Positions 58,123-64,000 of a stretch of DNA of 64,000 nt are shown here, in pieces; positions within the stretch are counted from its first letter, which is position 1; every line of letters starts with the position of its first letter. The translations under genes were made by a program, and so were the position numbers. The stretch is from contig NZ_CP012382.1 in NCBI RefSeq assembly GCF_001267885.1, forward strand, positions 1,364,001 through 1,428,000, in the 5' to 3' direction. This DNA is from Streptomyces ambofaciens ATCC 23877 (GTDB lineage Bacteria; Actinomycetota; Actinomycetes; Streptomycetales; Streptomycetaceae). The notes beneath the pieces were generated by a model that worked only from the letters and a program-made list of their open reading frames with translations, had not been told where the DNA came from and did not search any database.

Positions 58123-58998
58123 ATGTCTTGGTTTGAATCCCTCATCCTCGGACTCGTCCAGGGGCTGACCGAGTTCCTCCCCGTCTCCTCCAGCGCGCAC
58201 CTGCGGCTGACCGCGGCGTTCTCCGGCTGGCACGACCCGGGCGCGGCCTTCACGGCGATCACGCAGATCGGCACCGAGGCCGCCGTGCTCATCTACTTCC
58301 GCAAGGACATCGGGCGGATCCTCTCGGCGTGGACGCGGTCGCTCACCGACAAGTCGATGCGCCGGGACCCCGACGCCCGCATGGGCTGGCTCGTGATCGT
58401 CGGCTCGATCCCGATCGGTGTGCTCGGCCTGACCCTGAAGGACCAGATCGAGGGACCGTTCCGGGACCTGCGGATCACCGCGACCATGCTCATCGTCGTG
58501 GGCGTGATCATCGGCATCGCGGACCGGAGGGCCGCCCGGGACGAGAAGGGCGGCCGGCACCGCGCGCCCCAGCAGCGCAAGGAACTGGAGAACCTGACCG
58601 TCCGGGACGGCCTGATCTACGGCCTCTGCCAGGCCGCGGCCCTCATCCCCGGTGTCTCCCGCTCCGGGGCCACCATCAGCGGCGGGCTCTTCATGGGCTA
58701 CCGGCGCGAGGCGGCGGCCCGGTACTCGTTCCTGCTCGCCATCCCGGCGGTGCTCGCCTCCGGCCTCTTCGAGCTCAAGGACGCGATGGAGAACGATCAC
58801 GTCTCCTGGGGACCGACGCTGTTCGCGACGGTCATCGCCTTCGCCACCGGCTACGTGGTCATCGCGTGGTTCATGAAGTTCATCTCCACCAAGAGCTTCA
58901 TGCCGTTCGTCTGGTACCGCATCGCCCTCGGCATCGTCATCATCGTCCTGGTCACGGCGGGCGTCCTCAGTCCGCACGCCGCGGAGTCCGCCGGCTGA
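58123..58998 (+). CDS. uppP: Undecaprenyl-diphosphate phosphatase
   Basis: A 291-residue BacA/UppP-type membrane phosphatase that recycles undecaprenyl diphosphate for peptidoglycan synthesis; it confers bacitracin tolerance. The catalytic blocks are GLTEFLPVSSSAHL (15-28, Glu-rich motif 1) and PGVSRSGATISGG (motif 2, with Ser/Arg). Eight hydrophobic segments. ATG 58123 gives the standard MSWFESLILGLVQG start; the ribosome site is weak. The 253-base gap upstream holds GC-rich sequence without a gene. Confidence 0.95.
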   Translation: MSWFESLILGLVQGLTEFLPVSSSAHLRLTAAFSGWHDPGAAFTAITQIGTEAAVLIYFRKDIGRILSAWTRSLTDKSMRRDPDARMGWLVIVGSIPIGVLGLTLKDQIEGPFRDLRITATMLIVVGVIIGIADRRAARDEKGGRHRAPQQRKELENLTVRDGLIYGLCQAAALIPGVSRSGATISGGLFMGYRREAAARYSFLLAIPAVLASGLFELKDAMENDHVSWGPTLFATVIAFATGYVVIAWFMKFISTKSFMPFVWYRIALGIVIIVLVTAGVLSPHAAESAG

Positions 58999-59061
58999 CG
59001 GCGCCCGGTTCTGTAGCCGTCCGGTAGCGCAGGGTCAGCGCTTGCCCCTAGGCTTGTCCGC

Positions 59062-59241
59062 ATGTCCCCCGATTCCATGATCCCTGGTTCCGTGCGGTCC
59101 GCCGCGGAGCTCAACGACGAGATCCGTGCGCTGTGGCGGCGTGCGGGCGGATCCCTGTCGGCGCAGGAGCGCGTGGAGTACGAGTTGCTCGTGGTCGAGT
59201 GGGCGTCCGCGATCCGCGGCGAGGTCATCGAGGCGGCCTGA
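59062..59241 (+). CDS. Small conserved streptomycete protein, leaderless
   Basis: A 59-residue protein. It is charged and helical, with SAAELNDEIRALWRRAGG then LSAQERVEYELLVVEWASAI, and strong G/C third-position bias throughout. Start ATG 59062 lies six bases after a -10-like TAGGCT (59050-59055) without a Shine-Dalgarno site, so the mRNA is probably leaderless. No known domain. It sits between uppP and the SDR gene, transcribed like uppP; the 63-base gap and own promoter suggest a separate unit. Function unknown. Confidence 0.75.
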   Translation: MSPDSMIPGSVRSAAELNDEIRALWRRAGGSLSAQERVEYELLVVEWASAIRGEVIEAA

Positions 59242-59336
59242 CCGGCCCGGGCCTCCCCGCCGCGGCCGGCCCGGCCGCGGCACAGGGCGGCCCGAGCCCC
59301 GTCCGGACCCGGCCCCCGTCCGGACCCGGCCCGGCG

Positions 59337-60086
59337 TCAGCGCCCGCCGGCGACCCGTAGCACCGTCCCCGTCGTGTACGACGCGTCCGTCGACATCAGC
59401 CAGGAGATCGCCGCGGCGATCTCCTCGGCCCGACCCGCGCGGCCCAGGGGAACGGCGGCCCCCATGCGCCCGGCGCGCTCCGGGTCGCCCATCGCGGCGT
59501 GCATCCCGGTGTCGACGACCCCCGGCGCGACGGCGTTGACGCGGACACCGTCCGGGCCGAGCTCCTTGGCCAGGCCCAGGGTCAGGGCGTCGACGCCCGC
59601 CTTGGTGGCCGCGTAGTGGACGTACTCCCCGGGGCTGCCGATGGTCGCGGCGCCCGAGGACACGTTCACGATCGCCCCGCTCCCCCGCGCGGACATCAGC
59701 TGGGCGGCCCGCCGGGCGCACAGCAGCACGCCCAGCAGATTGACGTCGAGCACCCGGCGCAGGTTCGCGGTGTCGCTGTCCGCCAGCCGCCCGAGCGGAC
59801 CGGTCACCGCCGCGTTGTTGACCAGTCCCGTCACCGGCCCGAGCCGCTCCTCGGCCACCTCGAAGAGCCGCTCGACCTCGGCCTCGACCGATGTGTCCGC
59901 CCGCACGGCGACTCCCCGTCCGCCGGCCTCGCGTACTCCTGCCAGCACCGTCTCCGCGGCGGCGGAGTCCCGCGCGTAGCCCACCACGAGGTCGTGCCCG
60001 TCCGCCGCGAGACGCAGACAGGTGGCCGCGCCGATCCCCCGGCTGCCGCCGGTGACCACCGTGACGGGACGCTCCGTACGCTCCAT
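59337..60086 (-). CDS. Short-chain dehydrogenase/reductase (FabG-like)
   Basis: A 249-residue classical SDR: VVTGGSRGIGAATCLRLA cofactor motif, NNAAV, the catalytic Ser in IVNVSSGAATIG, Tyr-xxx-Lys in YAATKAG, and NAVAPGVVDTGM. Very close to oxidoreductases of the glucose-1-dehydrogenase/FabG type; the substrate is not evident. ATG 60086 has AGGAGG upstream. A perfect 17-base palindrome lies 53 bases before the start, so it is likely repressed by a GntR-type regulator encoded elsewhere. Confidence 0.9.
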   Translation of the reverse strand: MERTERPVTVVTGGSRGIGAATCLRLAADGHDLVVGYARDSAAAETVLAGVREAGGRGVAVRADTSVEAEVERLFEVAEERLGPVTGLVNNAAVTGPLGRLADSDTANLRRVLDVNLLGVLLCARRAAQLMSARGSGAIVNVSSGAATIGSPGEYVHYAATKAGVDALTLGLAKELGPDGVRVNAVAPGVVDTGMHAAMGDPERAGRMGAAVPLGRAGRAEEIAAAISWLMSTDASYTTGTVLRVAGGR

Positions 60087-60138
60087 GAGTGCCTCCTGCA
60101 GAGGATCGGCTGACCCGGGCCCGACCGGACCACCCATT

Positions 60139-60155
60139 TGATCGATCATCGATCA
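60139..60155. promoter_or_regulatory. 17-bp perfect palindrome upstream of the SDR
   Basis: TGATCGAT-C-ATCGATCA has eight-base perfect arms around one central base. AT-rich palindromes of this kind are typical operators of GntR (FadR-like) or TetR regulators. It lies 53 bases upstream of the SDR start and 109 bases upstream of the divergent lnt. A further TGATCA is present near 60197. Confidence 0.6.
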
Positions 60156-60263
60156 TCCTAGGTGAGGCCCCGCCTCCCGGGAAGCGGTCATCCCATGTGA
60201 TCAACTGCAATCCGCCCTCGCAGAGAGCGCACACTGAAAGGACCACGGGGTAGGGAGGCGCCT

Positions 60264-61838
60264 ATGAAGACGCTCGACCACTGGACGGCCTCCCCGTGGC
60301 GGCGCTCGGGCACGGCCGTGCTCGCCGGCGCCCTGCCCGTACTGGCCTTTCCGGGGCCCGCCCTGTGGTGGTGGGCCTGGGCCGCCCTGGTGCCCTGGCT
60401 GCTGCTGGCCCGGACCGCACCGGGCGGGAGGCGGGCCGCGTACGACGGGTGGTGCGGCGGCTTCGGGTTCATGCTGGCCATGCATCACTGGCTGCTGCCC
60501 AACCTGCACGTGTTCACGTTCGTCATCGCCGCGCTGCTGGGCGCGCTCTGGGCACCGTGGGGCTGGCTGGTGCACCGTCTGCTGGGCGGGGCACCCTCGC
60601 TCCGCCGGGCCGCGGCGGCGCTCCTGGTGCTGCCCTCGGGCTGGCTGGCGGTGGAGCTGGTGCGTTCCTGGGAGGGGCTCGGCGGACCCTGGGGCGTGCT
60701 CGGCGCGAGTCAGTGGCAGGTGGCGCCGGCGCTGCGGCTCGCCTCGGTGGGCGGGGTGTGGCTGCTCAGCTTCCTGGTGGTGGCCGTCAACGTCGCGGTC
60801 GCCGTGCTCGTCGCCGTCCGCCGGGCCCGGACGCCCGCCCTGGTGGCACTGCTCGCCACCGCCGCCGCCACCTCCGCGGCCTGGGTCTGGTCACCGCGTC
60901 CCGACACCGACGAGCGGGCCGCGATCGCCGTGGTGCAGCCCGGCGTCGTCGCCGGGGCGGACAGCCCCGACCGGCGCTTCGACCGCGAGGAGCAGCTGAC
61001 CCGCGGTCTCTCCGGCCGGGACCTCGACCTCGTCGTCTGGGGCGAGAGCAGCGTCGGCTTCGACCTGGACGACCGGCCCGACCTGGCACGGCGGCTGGCG
61101 GCGCTGTCCCGGGAGACCGGCGCGGACATCCTGGTGAACGTGGACGCCCGGCGCTCCGACAAGCCGGGCATCTACAAGAGCTCGGTGCTCGTCGGCCCCG
61201 ACGGACCGACCGGCGACCGGTACGACAAGATGCGGCTCGTCCCGTTCGGGGAGTACGTCCCGGCCCGCTCGCTGCTCGGCTGGGCCACCTCCGTGGGCGA
61301 GGCGGCGGGCGAGGACCGCAGGCGGGGCACCGAGCAGACCGTCATGAGGGTCGGGGACGGGCTGCGGATCGGGCCGATGGTCTGCTTCGAGAGCGCGTTC
61401 CCGGACATGAGCCGCCGACTGGCCGCCGACGGGGCCGAGGTGCTCCTCGCCCAGTCGTCCACGTCCACCTTCCAGCACACCTGGGCGCCCGAGCAGCATG
61501 CCTCGCTGGCCGCCCTCCGCGCCGCCGAGACCGGCCGGCCCATGGTGCACGCGACACTGACCGGGGTCTCCGCCGTCTACGACGCGAACGGCACCCGGGT
61601 CGGCTCGTGGCTCGGCACCGACGCGAGCGCCTCGCGTGTCTACGAGGTGCCGCTCACGCACGGCAGCACGCCGTACGTCCGCCACGGCGACTGGACGCCG
61701 CACGCGGCGCTGCTGATCCTCGCGGCCTGGGCCGCCGCCGAGGGCGTACGGGCGGTACGGCTCAGGCGGAACCCTCCCGCACGGCCCGTACCACCCGCTC
61801 ACACAGCTCATGGGTCTCCAGCGCGTCCCGGGCGCTGA
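60264..61838 (+). CDS. lnt: Apolipoprotein N-acyltransferase
   Basis: A 524-residue membrane enzyme that adds the third acyl chain to lipoproteins. An N-terminal block of about six transmembrane helices precedes a nitrilase-like domain. The catalytic triad is visible: Glu261 in VVWGESSVGF, Lys322 in DKMRLVPFGEYVP and Cys374 in MVCFESAFPD. ATG 60264. Lnt homologues in actinobacteria act on exported lipoproteins. The 3' end (last 77 bases) overlaps the convergent oxidoreductase gene; the overlapping tail is Pro/Ala-rich and poorly constrained. Confidence 0.92.
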   Translation: MKTLDHWTASPWRRSGTAVLAGALPVLAFPGPALWWWAWAALVPWLLLARTAPGGRRAAYDGWCGGFGFMLAMHHWLLPNLHVFTFVIAALLGALWAPWGWLVHRLLGGAPSLRRAAAALLVLPSGWLAVELVRSWEGLGGPWGVLGASQWQVAPALRLASVGGVWLLSFLVVAVNVAVAVLVAVRRARTPALVALLATAAATSAAWVWSPRPDTDERAAIAVVQPGVVAGADSPDRRFDREEQLTRGLSGRDLDLVVWGESSVGFDLDDRPDLARRLAALSRETGADILVNVDARRSDKPGIYKSSVLVGPDGPTGDRYDKMRLVPFGEYVPARSLLGWATSVGEAAGEDRRRGTEQTVMRVGDGLRIGPMVCFESAFPDMSRRLAADGAEVLLAQSSTSTFQHTWAPEQHASLAALRAAETGRPMVHATLTGVSAVYDANGTRVGSWLGTDASASRVYEVPLTHGSTPYVRHGDWTPHAALLILAAWAAAEGVRAVRLRRNPPARPVPPAHTAHGSPARPGR

Positions 61839-62667
61839 GCACCTTGCCCGCGCGCACGGCGTCGAGGAAGGTGAGCACCGCCTGCTCGATCCCGCGCTGA
61901 CGGGCCACCGGCACCCAGTCGCCGCGCCGCCGCACGGTCGGCTGGCCCTTGTGGTCGATCACCTCGGCGAGGTTGACCACCTGGCGCTTGGTGTCCTGGC
62001 CGGAGACCTCCAGGATCTCCTCCGCCGATCCGCTGAGCCTGTTCATGACGCCGAGCGCGGTGAAACCGTCCCCGGCGAGCTGGAGCACGACGTGGTGGAG
62101 CAGCCCGTTCTCGACGCGGGCGCGCACGGTCACGTCGTCGACCGGGCCGGGCACCAGGAAGCGCAGGGTGTCGACGACGTGGATGAAGTCGTCGAGGATC
62201 ATCGTGCGCGGTTCCTCGGGCAGTCCCGTGCGGTTCTTCTGCATGAGGATCAGCTCGCGCGGGTGCTCGGCGCACTGGGCGTAGCCGGGGGCGTGGCGCC
62301 GGTTGAAACCGACGGCGAGGCTGGTGTCCCGCTCCTCGGCGAGGGCCACCAGGCGTTCGGAGTCGGCCAGTTCGTAGGCGAGCGGCTTGTCGACGTAGGT
62401 CGGGACGCCGGCTTCCAGCAGCCGCGTCACGATCTCGGGGTGGACGGCCGTCGGCGCGTGCACGAAGGCCGCGTCGAGGCCCTCGGCGATCAGTGAGCCG
62501 AGGTCGGCGTGGCGCTGTCCGGCCGGGAGGCGGAGGCTGTCGGCGACGCGGGCGAGCGTCGCGGGCGTGCGGGTCTGCACGTGCAGTTCGGCCCCGGGCA
62601 GGGCGCCGAGCACCGGCAGATAGGCCTTCTGCGCGATGTCACCGAGTCCGATGCAGCCGACCTTCAC
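61762..62667 (-). CDS. Gfo/Idh/MocA-family oxidoreductase
   Basis: A 301-residue NAD(P)-binding oxidoreductase. GCIGLGDIAQKAYLPVLGAL is the cofactor motif at the extreme N-terminus, THE EKP-like signature is YVDKPLAYELADSERLVALA, followed by GFNRRHAPGYAQ and DDFIHVVDTLRFLVPG, the region with the catalytic His. Sugar or inositol-type substrates are usual for the family. GTG 62667 has an AGAGGAG site; the longer reading from 62715 adds 16 residues. It follows the FAD monooxygenase on the same strand after 19 bases, so they form an operon. Confidence 0.88.
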   Translation of the reverse strand: MKVGCIGLGDIAQKAYLPVLGALPGAELHVQTRTPATLARVADSLRLPAGQRHADLGSLIAEGLDAAFVHAPTAVHPEIVTRLLEAGVPTYVDKPLAYELADSERLVALAEERDTSLAVGFNRRHAPGYAQCAEHPRELILMQKNRTGLPEEPRTMILDDFIHVVDTLRFLVPGPVDDVTVRARVENGLLHHVVLQLAGDGFTALGVMNRLSGSAEEILEVSGQDTKRQVVNLAEVIDHKGQPTVRRRGDWVPVARQRGIEQAVLTFLDAVRAGKVLSARDALETHELCERVVRAVREGSA

Positions 62668-62686
62668 GGGGTGTGCTCCTCTGACG

Positions 62687-63862
62687 CTAGCCGACCTGGG
62701 TGTGCTCGGAAGCATACGGGGGCTGCGGGGGGCGCCAGTCGGCGATGCCGTCGAAGCCCCGCAGGAACAGGGCCGGTCGGGCCTTCGAGAGGCCGGCGAT
62801 CGCGGTGTCGCGCACGGCGGTCCCGACCCGGCCGGTCATCAGGTTGAGCCGGGCGATCCTGACGGCCTGGCGGGCGACGGCCGTCGTGCGGGGCAGGCGC
62901 GCGGCGGTGTAGGCGCCGAGGTCGTCGTGGTGGTGGGCGAGCACGATCGCGTCCTCGACGGCCTGGTTGCCGCCCTGCCCGAGGGTCGGCGGCATGGCGT
63001 GCGCGGCGTCCCCGAGGAGCGCCACCCTGCCCCGGTGGAAGGCGGGCAACGGCTCGGCGATGTGGTGCACGTCGTGACGCAGGACGTCCTCGGGGCGGGC
63101 GGCGGCGAGGACGGCGGGGATCGGGTCGTGCCAGTCGCCGTACCGGTGCAGCAGCTCCGCCCGCTCGTCGGTCGCGTGCCCGCCCGCCGGAGTGACGGCG
63201 GCGGCGTAGGCGTAGACCCGGCCGTCCTTGAGGGGGTGCGTGCCCCAGATGCGGCCCCGGCCCCAGGTCTCGTGCGAGGCGAAATCGACGCCGGGCACCG
63301 GGATCAGCAGGCGCCACGTGGTGAAGCCGGAGTAGACGGGGCCGGGGTGGCGGGGGAAGAGCGTGCCGCGCACGGCGGAGCGGAGGCCGTCGGCGGCGAC
63401 GACCAGGTCGGCCGCCAGCTCCCCGTCGGGTGTACGCACCCTGGCCGGCCAGTTCTCGTCACCGGGGTCGACGAGCCGGGCGTCGGCGGCCGTGCGGACG
63501 GTGTCCGGCGGCAGCTGCGCGGCCAGGTGGTCGATGAGGGTGGCCCGGTGCAGCAGCACCAGCGGGCCGCCGAACCGTTCCGCCGCGGCCCGTGCGCTGG
63601 AGCGGGAGAGCCAGCGCCCTCCCGGCGTGCGCACTCCCCCGTCGCCCTGCCACGCGGCGAGGTCGCGGATCGGGTCGCCGAGGCCGATGACGTCGAGGGC
63701 GCGCAGGGCGTTGGGCGACAGCGAGATGCCCGCGCCGACCGGCTGGAGCGAGGGCGCCCGCTCCAGCACGGTGACGTGCAGACCGCGGCGGTGCAGGGCG
63801 GCCGCCGCGGTCAGGCCGCCTATGCCGCCGCCGATCACGACGGCCCGCTCGGTTCGGGTCAT
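62687..63862 (-). CDS. FAD-dependent monooxygenase (PHBH/UbiH-like)
   Basis: A 391-residue aromatic-hydroxylase-type flavoprotein. VVIGGGIGGLTAAAALHRRG is the ADP-binding motif (near residue 8), LVVAADGLRSAVRGTLFP is the DG motif, and VALLGDAAHAMPPTLGQGGN is the GD motif. It probably hydroxylates an aromatic or quinone-like substrate and may give antibiotic resistance. ATG 63862 has GGAGGA upstream. The divergent regulator gene at 63958 and two matching palindromes between them suggest ligand-induced control. Confidence 0.92.
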   Translation of the reverse strand: MTRTERAVVIGGGIGGLTAAAALHRRGLHVTVLERAPSLQPVGAGISLSPNALRALDVIGLGDPIRDLAAWQGDGGVRTPGGRWLSRSSARAAAERFGGPLVLLHRATLIDHLAAQLPPDTVRTAADARLVDPGDENWPARVRTPDGELAADLVVAADGLRSAVRGTLFPRHPGPVYSGFTTWRLLIPVPGVDFASHETWGRGRIWGTHPLKDGRVYAYAAAVTPAGGHATDERAELLHRYGDWHDPIPAVLAAARPEDVLRHDVHHIAEPLPAFHRGRVALLGDAAHAMPPTLGQGGNQAVEDAIVLAHHHDDLGAYTAARLPRTTAVARQAVRIARLNLMTGRVGTAVRDTAIAGLSKARPALFLRGFDGIADWRPPQPPYASEHTQVG

Positions 63863-63890
63863 GGCTCCTCCTCGGACGCGCCACACGAAC

Positions 63891-63937
63891 ACTACAGATG
63901 TAGTGTCGTCGTGTCCCGACTGTACTACAGCCGTAGT
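63891..63937. promoter_or_regulatory. Twin TetR-type operators
   Basis: Two copies of ACTACAGNNGTAGT (63891-63904, ACTACAGATGTAGT; 63924-63937, ACTACAGCCGTAGT) lie between the monooxygenase and a divergent gene. Each is an inverted repeat, their centres are 33 bases apart (about three helical turns), and the first lies 29 bases upstream of the monooxygenase start. This is a classical layout for a dimeric repressor controlling both genes. Confidence 0.75.
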
Positions 63938-63957
63938 GGGACAGGTAGGTTGACCCC

Positions 63958-64000
63958 ATGTCCGCATCCACCGCATCCCCTTCGCCCCCGACCGGCGTCT
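63958..64000 (+). CDS. Start of a gene cut by the window edge, probable transcriptional regulator
   Basis: Only 14 codons are visible (MSASTASPSPPTGV), a Ser/Pro/Thr-rich beginning. ATG 63958 follows the twin operator after 20 bases and is divergent from the monooxygenase gene, the usual place for a TetR-family regulator. No domain can be read from the fragment, so the regulator call is by position only. Confidence 0.4.
   Translation, partial: MSASTASPSPPTGV

Noticed and set aside
1..64000. rRNA or tRNA genes, insertion sequences, prophage
   Set aside because: I looked for tRNA-like cloverleaf stretches, CCA ends, transposase motifs and phage structural genes and saw none; a tRNAscan or profile search would be needed to exclude small RNAs.

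Overview
The window is chromosomal DNA from a streptomycete. Base composition is very high in G+C, with strong G/C preference at codon third positions and frequent GTG starts. Gene content is typical of the genus: purB followed by a mug-type glycosylase, an ECF41 sigma factor, a divergent third EF-Tu gene (tuf3), a Tat-exported PhoD, and many Lrp, GntR, ROK, MocR and XRE regulators. From memory, purB and tuf3 also lie in one chromosomal arm region of S. coelicolor (SCO1254 and SCO1321), so the flanks look like conserved backbone. I see no rRNA, tRNA, IS element, prophage or CRISPR array.

Layout. 1-5.4 kb: two CNNM/CorC-like membrane proteins, an SGNH hydrolase, purB and mug. 5.4-9.5 kb: an unknown protein and an ABC-2 exporter divergent from a NarL-type two-component system. 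9.6-14.7 kb: ROK and GntR regulators, an ECF41 sigma factor divergent from an alpha/beta hydrolase, and a lipase. 14.7-30.6 kb: an accessory island, described below. 30.7-41.7 kb: MocR regulator, phoD, an ACT-GNAT protein, a trans-sulfuration PLP enzyme with a divergent Lrp, a DUF885 protein, an SDR, an orphan Imm21 protein, and a rhodanese with a divergent Lrp. 41.7-51.3 kb: sbcC/sbcD, YigZ/IMPACT, a cysteinyl-tRNA-synthetase-like relic, a CoA-binding protein, YbaK, an XRE-cupin regulator, a hexapeptide acyltransferase and a gamma-carbonic anhydrase. 51.3-64 kb: DedA, a thioesterase, a membrane-anchored protein, a spermidine-synthase-like protein, tuf3, an AlkD-like protein, TVP38, uppP, a 59-residue leaderless protein, an SDR, lnt, an oxidoreductase, and an FAD monooxygenase divergent from a regulator cut by the window edge.

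The island has two arms that converge on a strong bidirectional terminator (21623-21665). The minus-strand arm (30562 down to 21678) is nine tightly packed or overlapping genes: a four-helix membrane protein resembling DUF4260, an MprF-like DUF2156 aminoacyl transferase, an acyl-CoA-dehydrogenase-fold protein without the catalytic glutamate, a thioester-reductase-type SDR, a class III aminotransferase, an SRPBCC protein, a flavin reductase, a DadA-like FAD oxidase and a WS/DGAT-like acyltransferase. No PKS or NRPS is present. This set matches the logic of valanimycin-type aliphatic azoxy pathways: make an alkylamine from an acyl thioester, N-hydroxylate it with an ACAD-fold enzyme plus flavin reductase, aminoacylate the hydroxylamine from an aminoacyl-tRNA, then rearrange and oxidise to N-N. 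I infer a cryptic alkyl-azoxy (or related N-N or N-O) natural-product pathway.

The plus-strand arm (15097-21617) carries an HD-domain protein, a flavin-dependent-halogenase-like enzyme, an ECF sigma factor, a low-complexity protein built on NPLA repeats, an ABC1/UbiB kinase-like protein and an LCM-type methyltransferase. It could supply regulation and tailoring for the same product, or it may be a separate unit. Function calls come from motifs and remembered family features; no searches were run.
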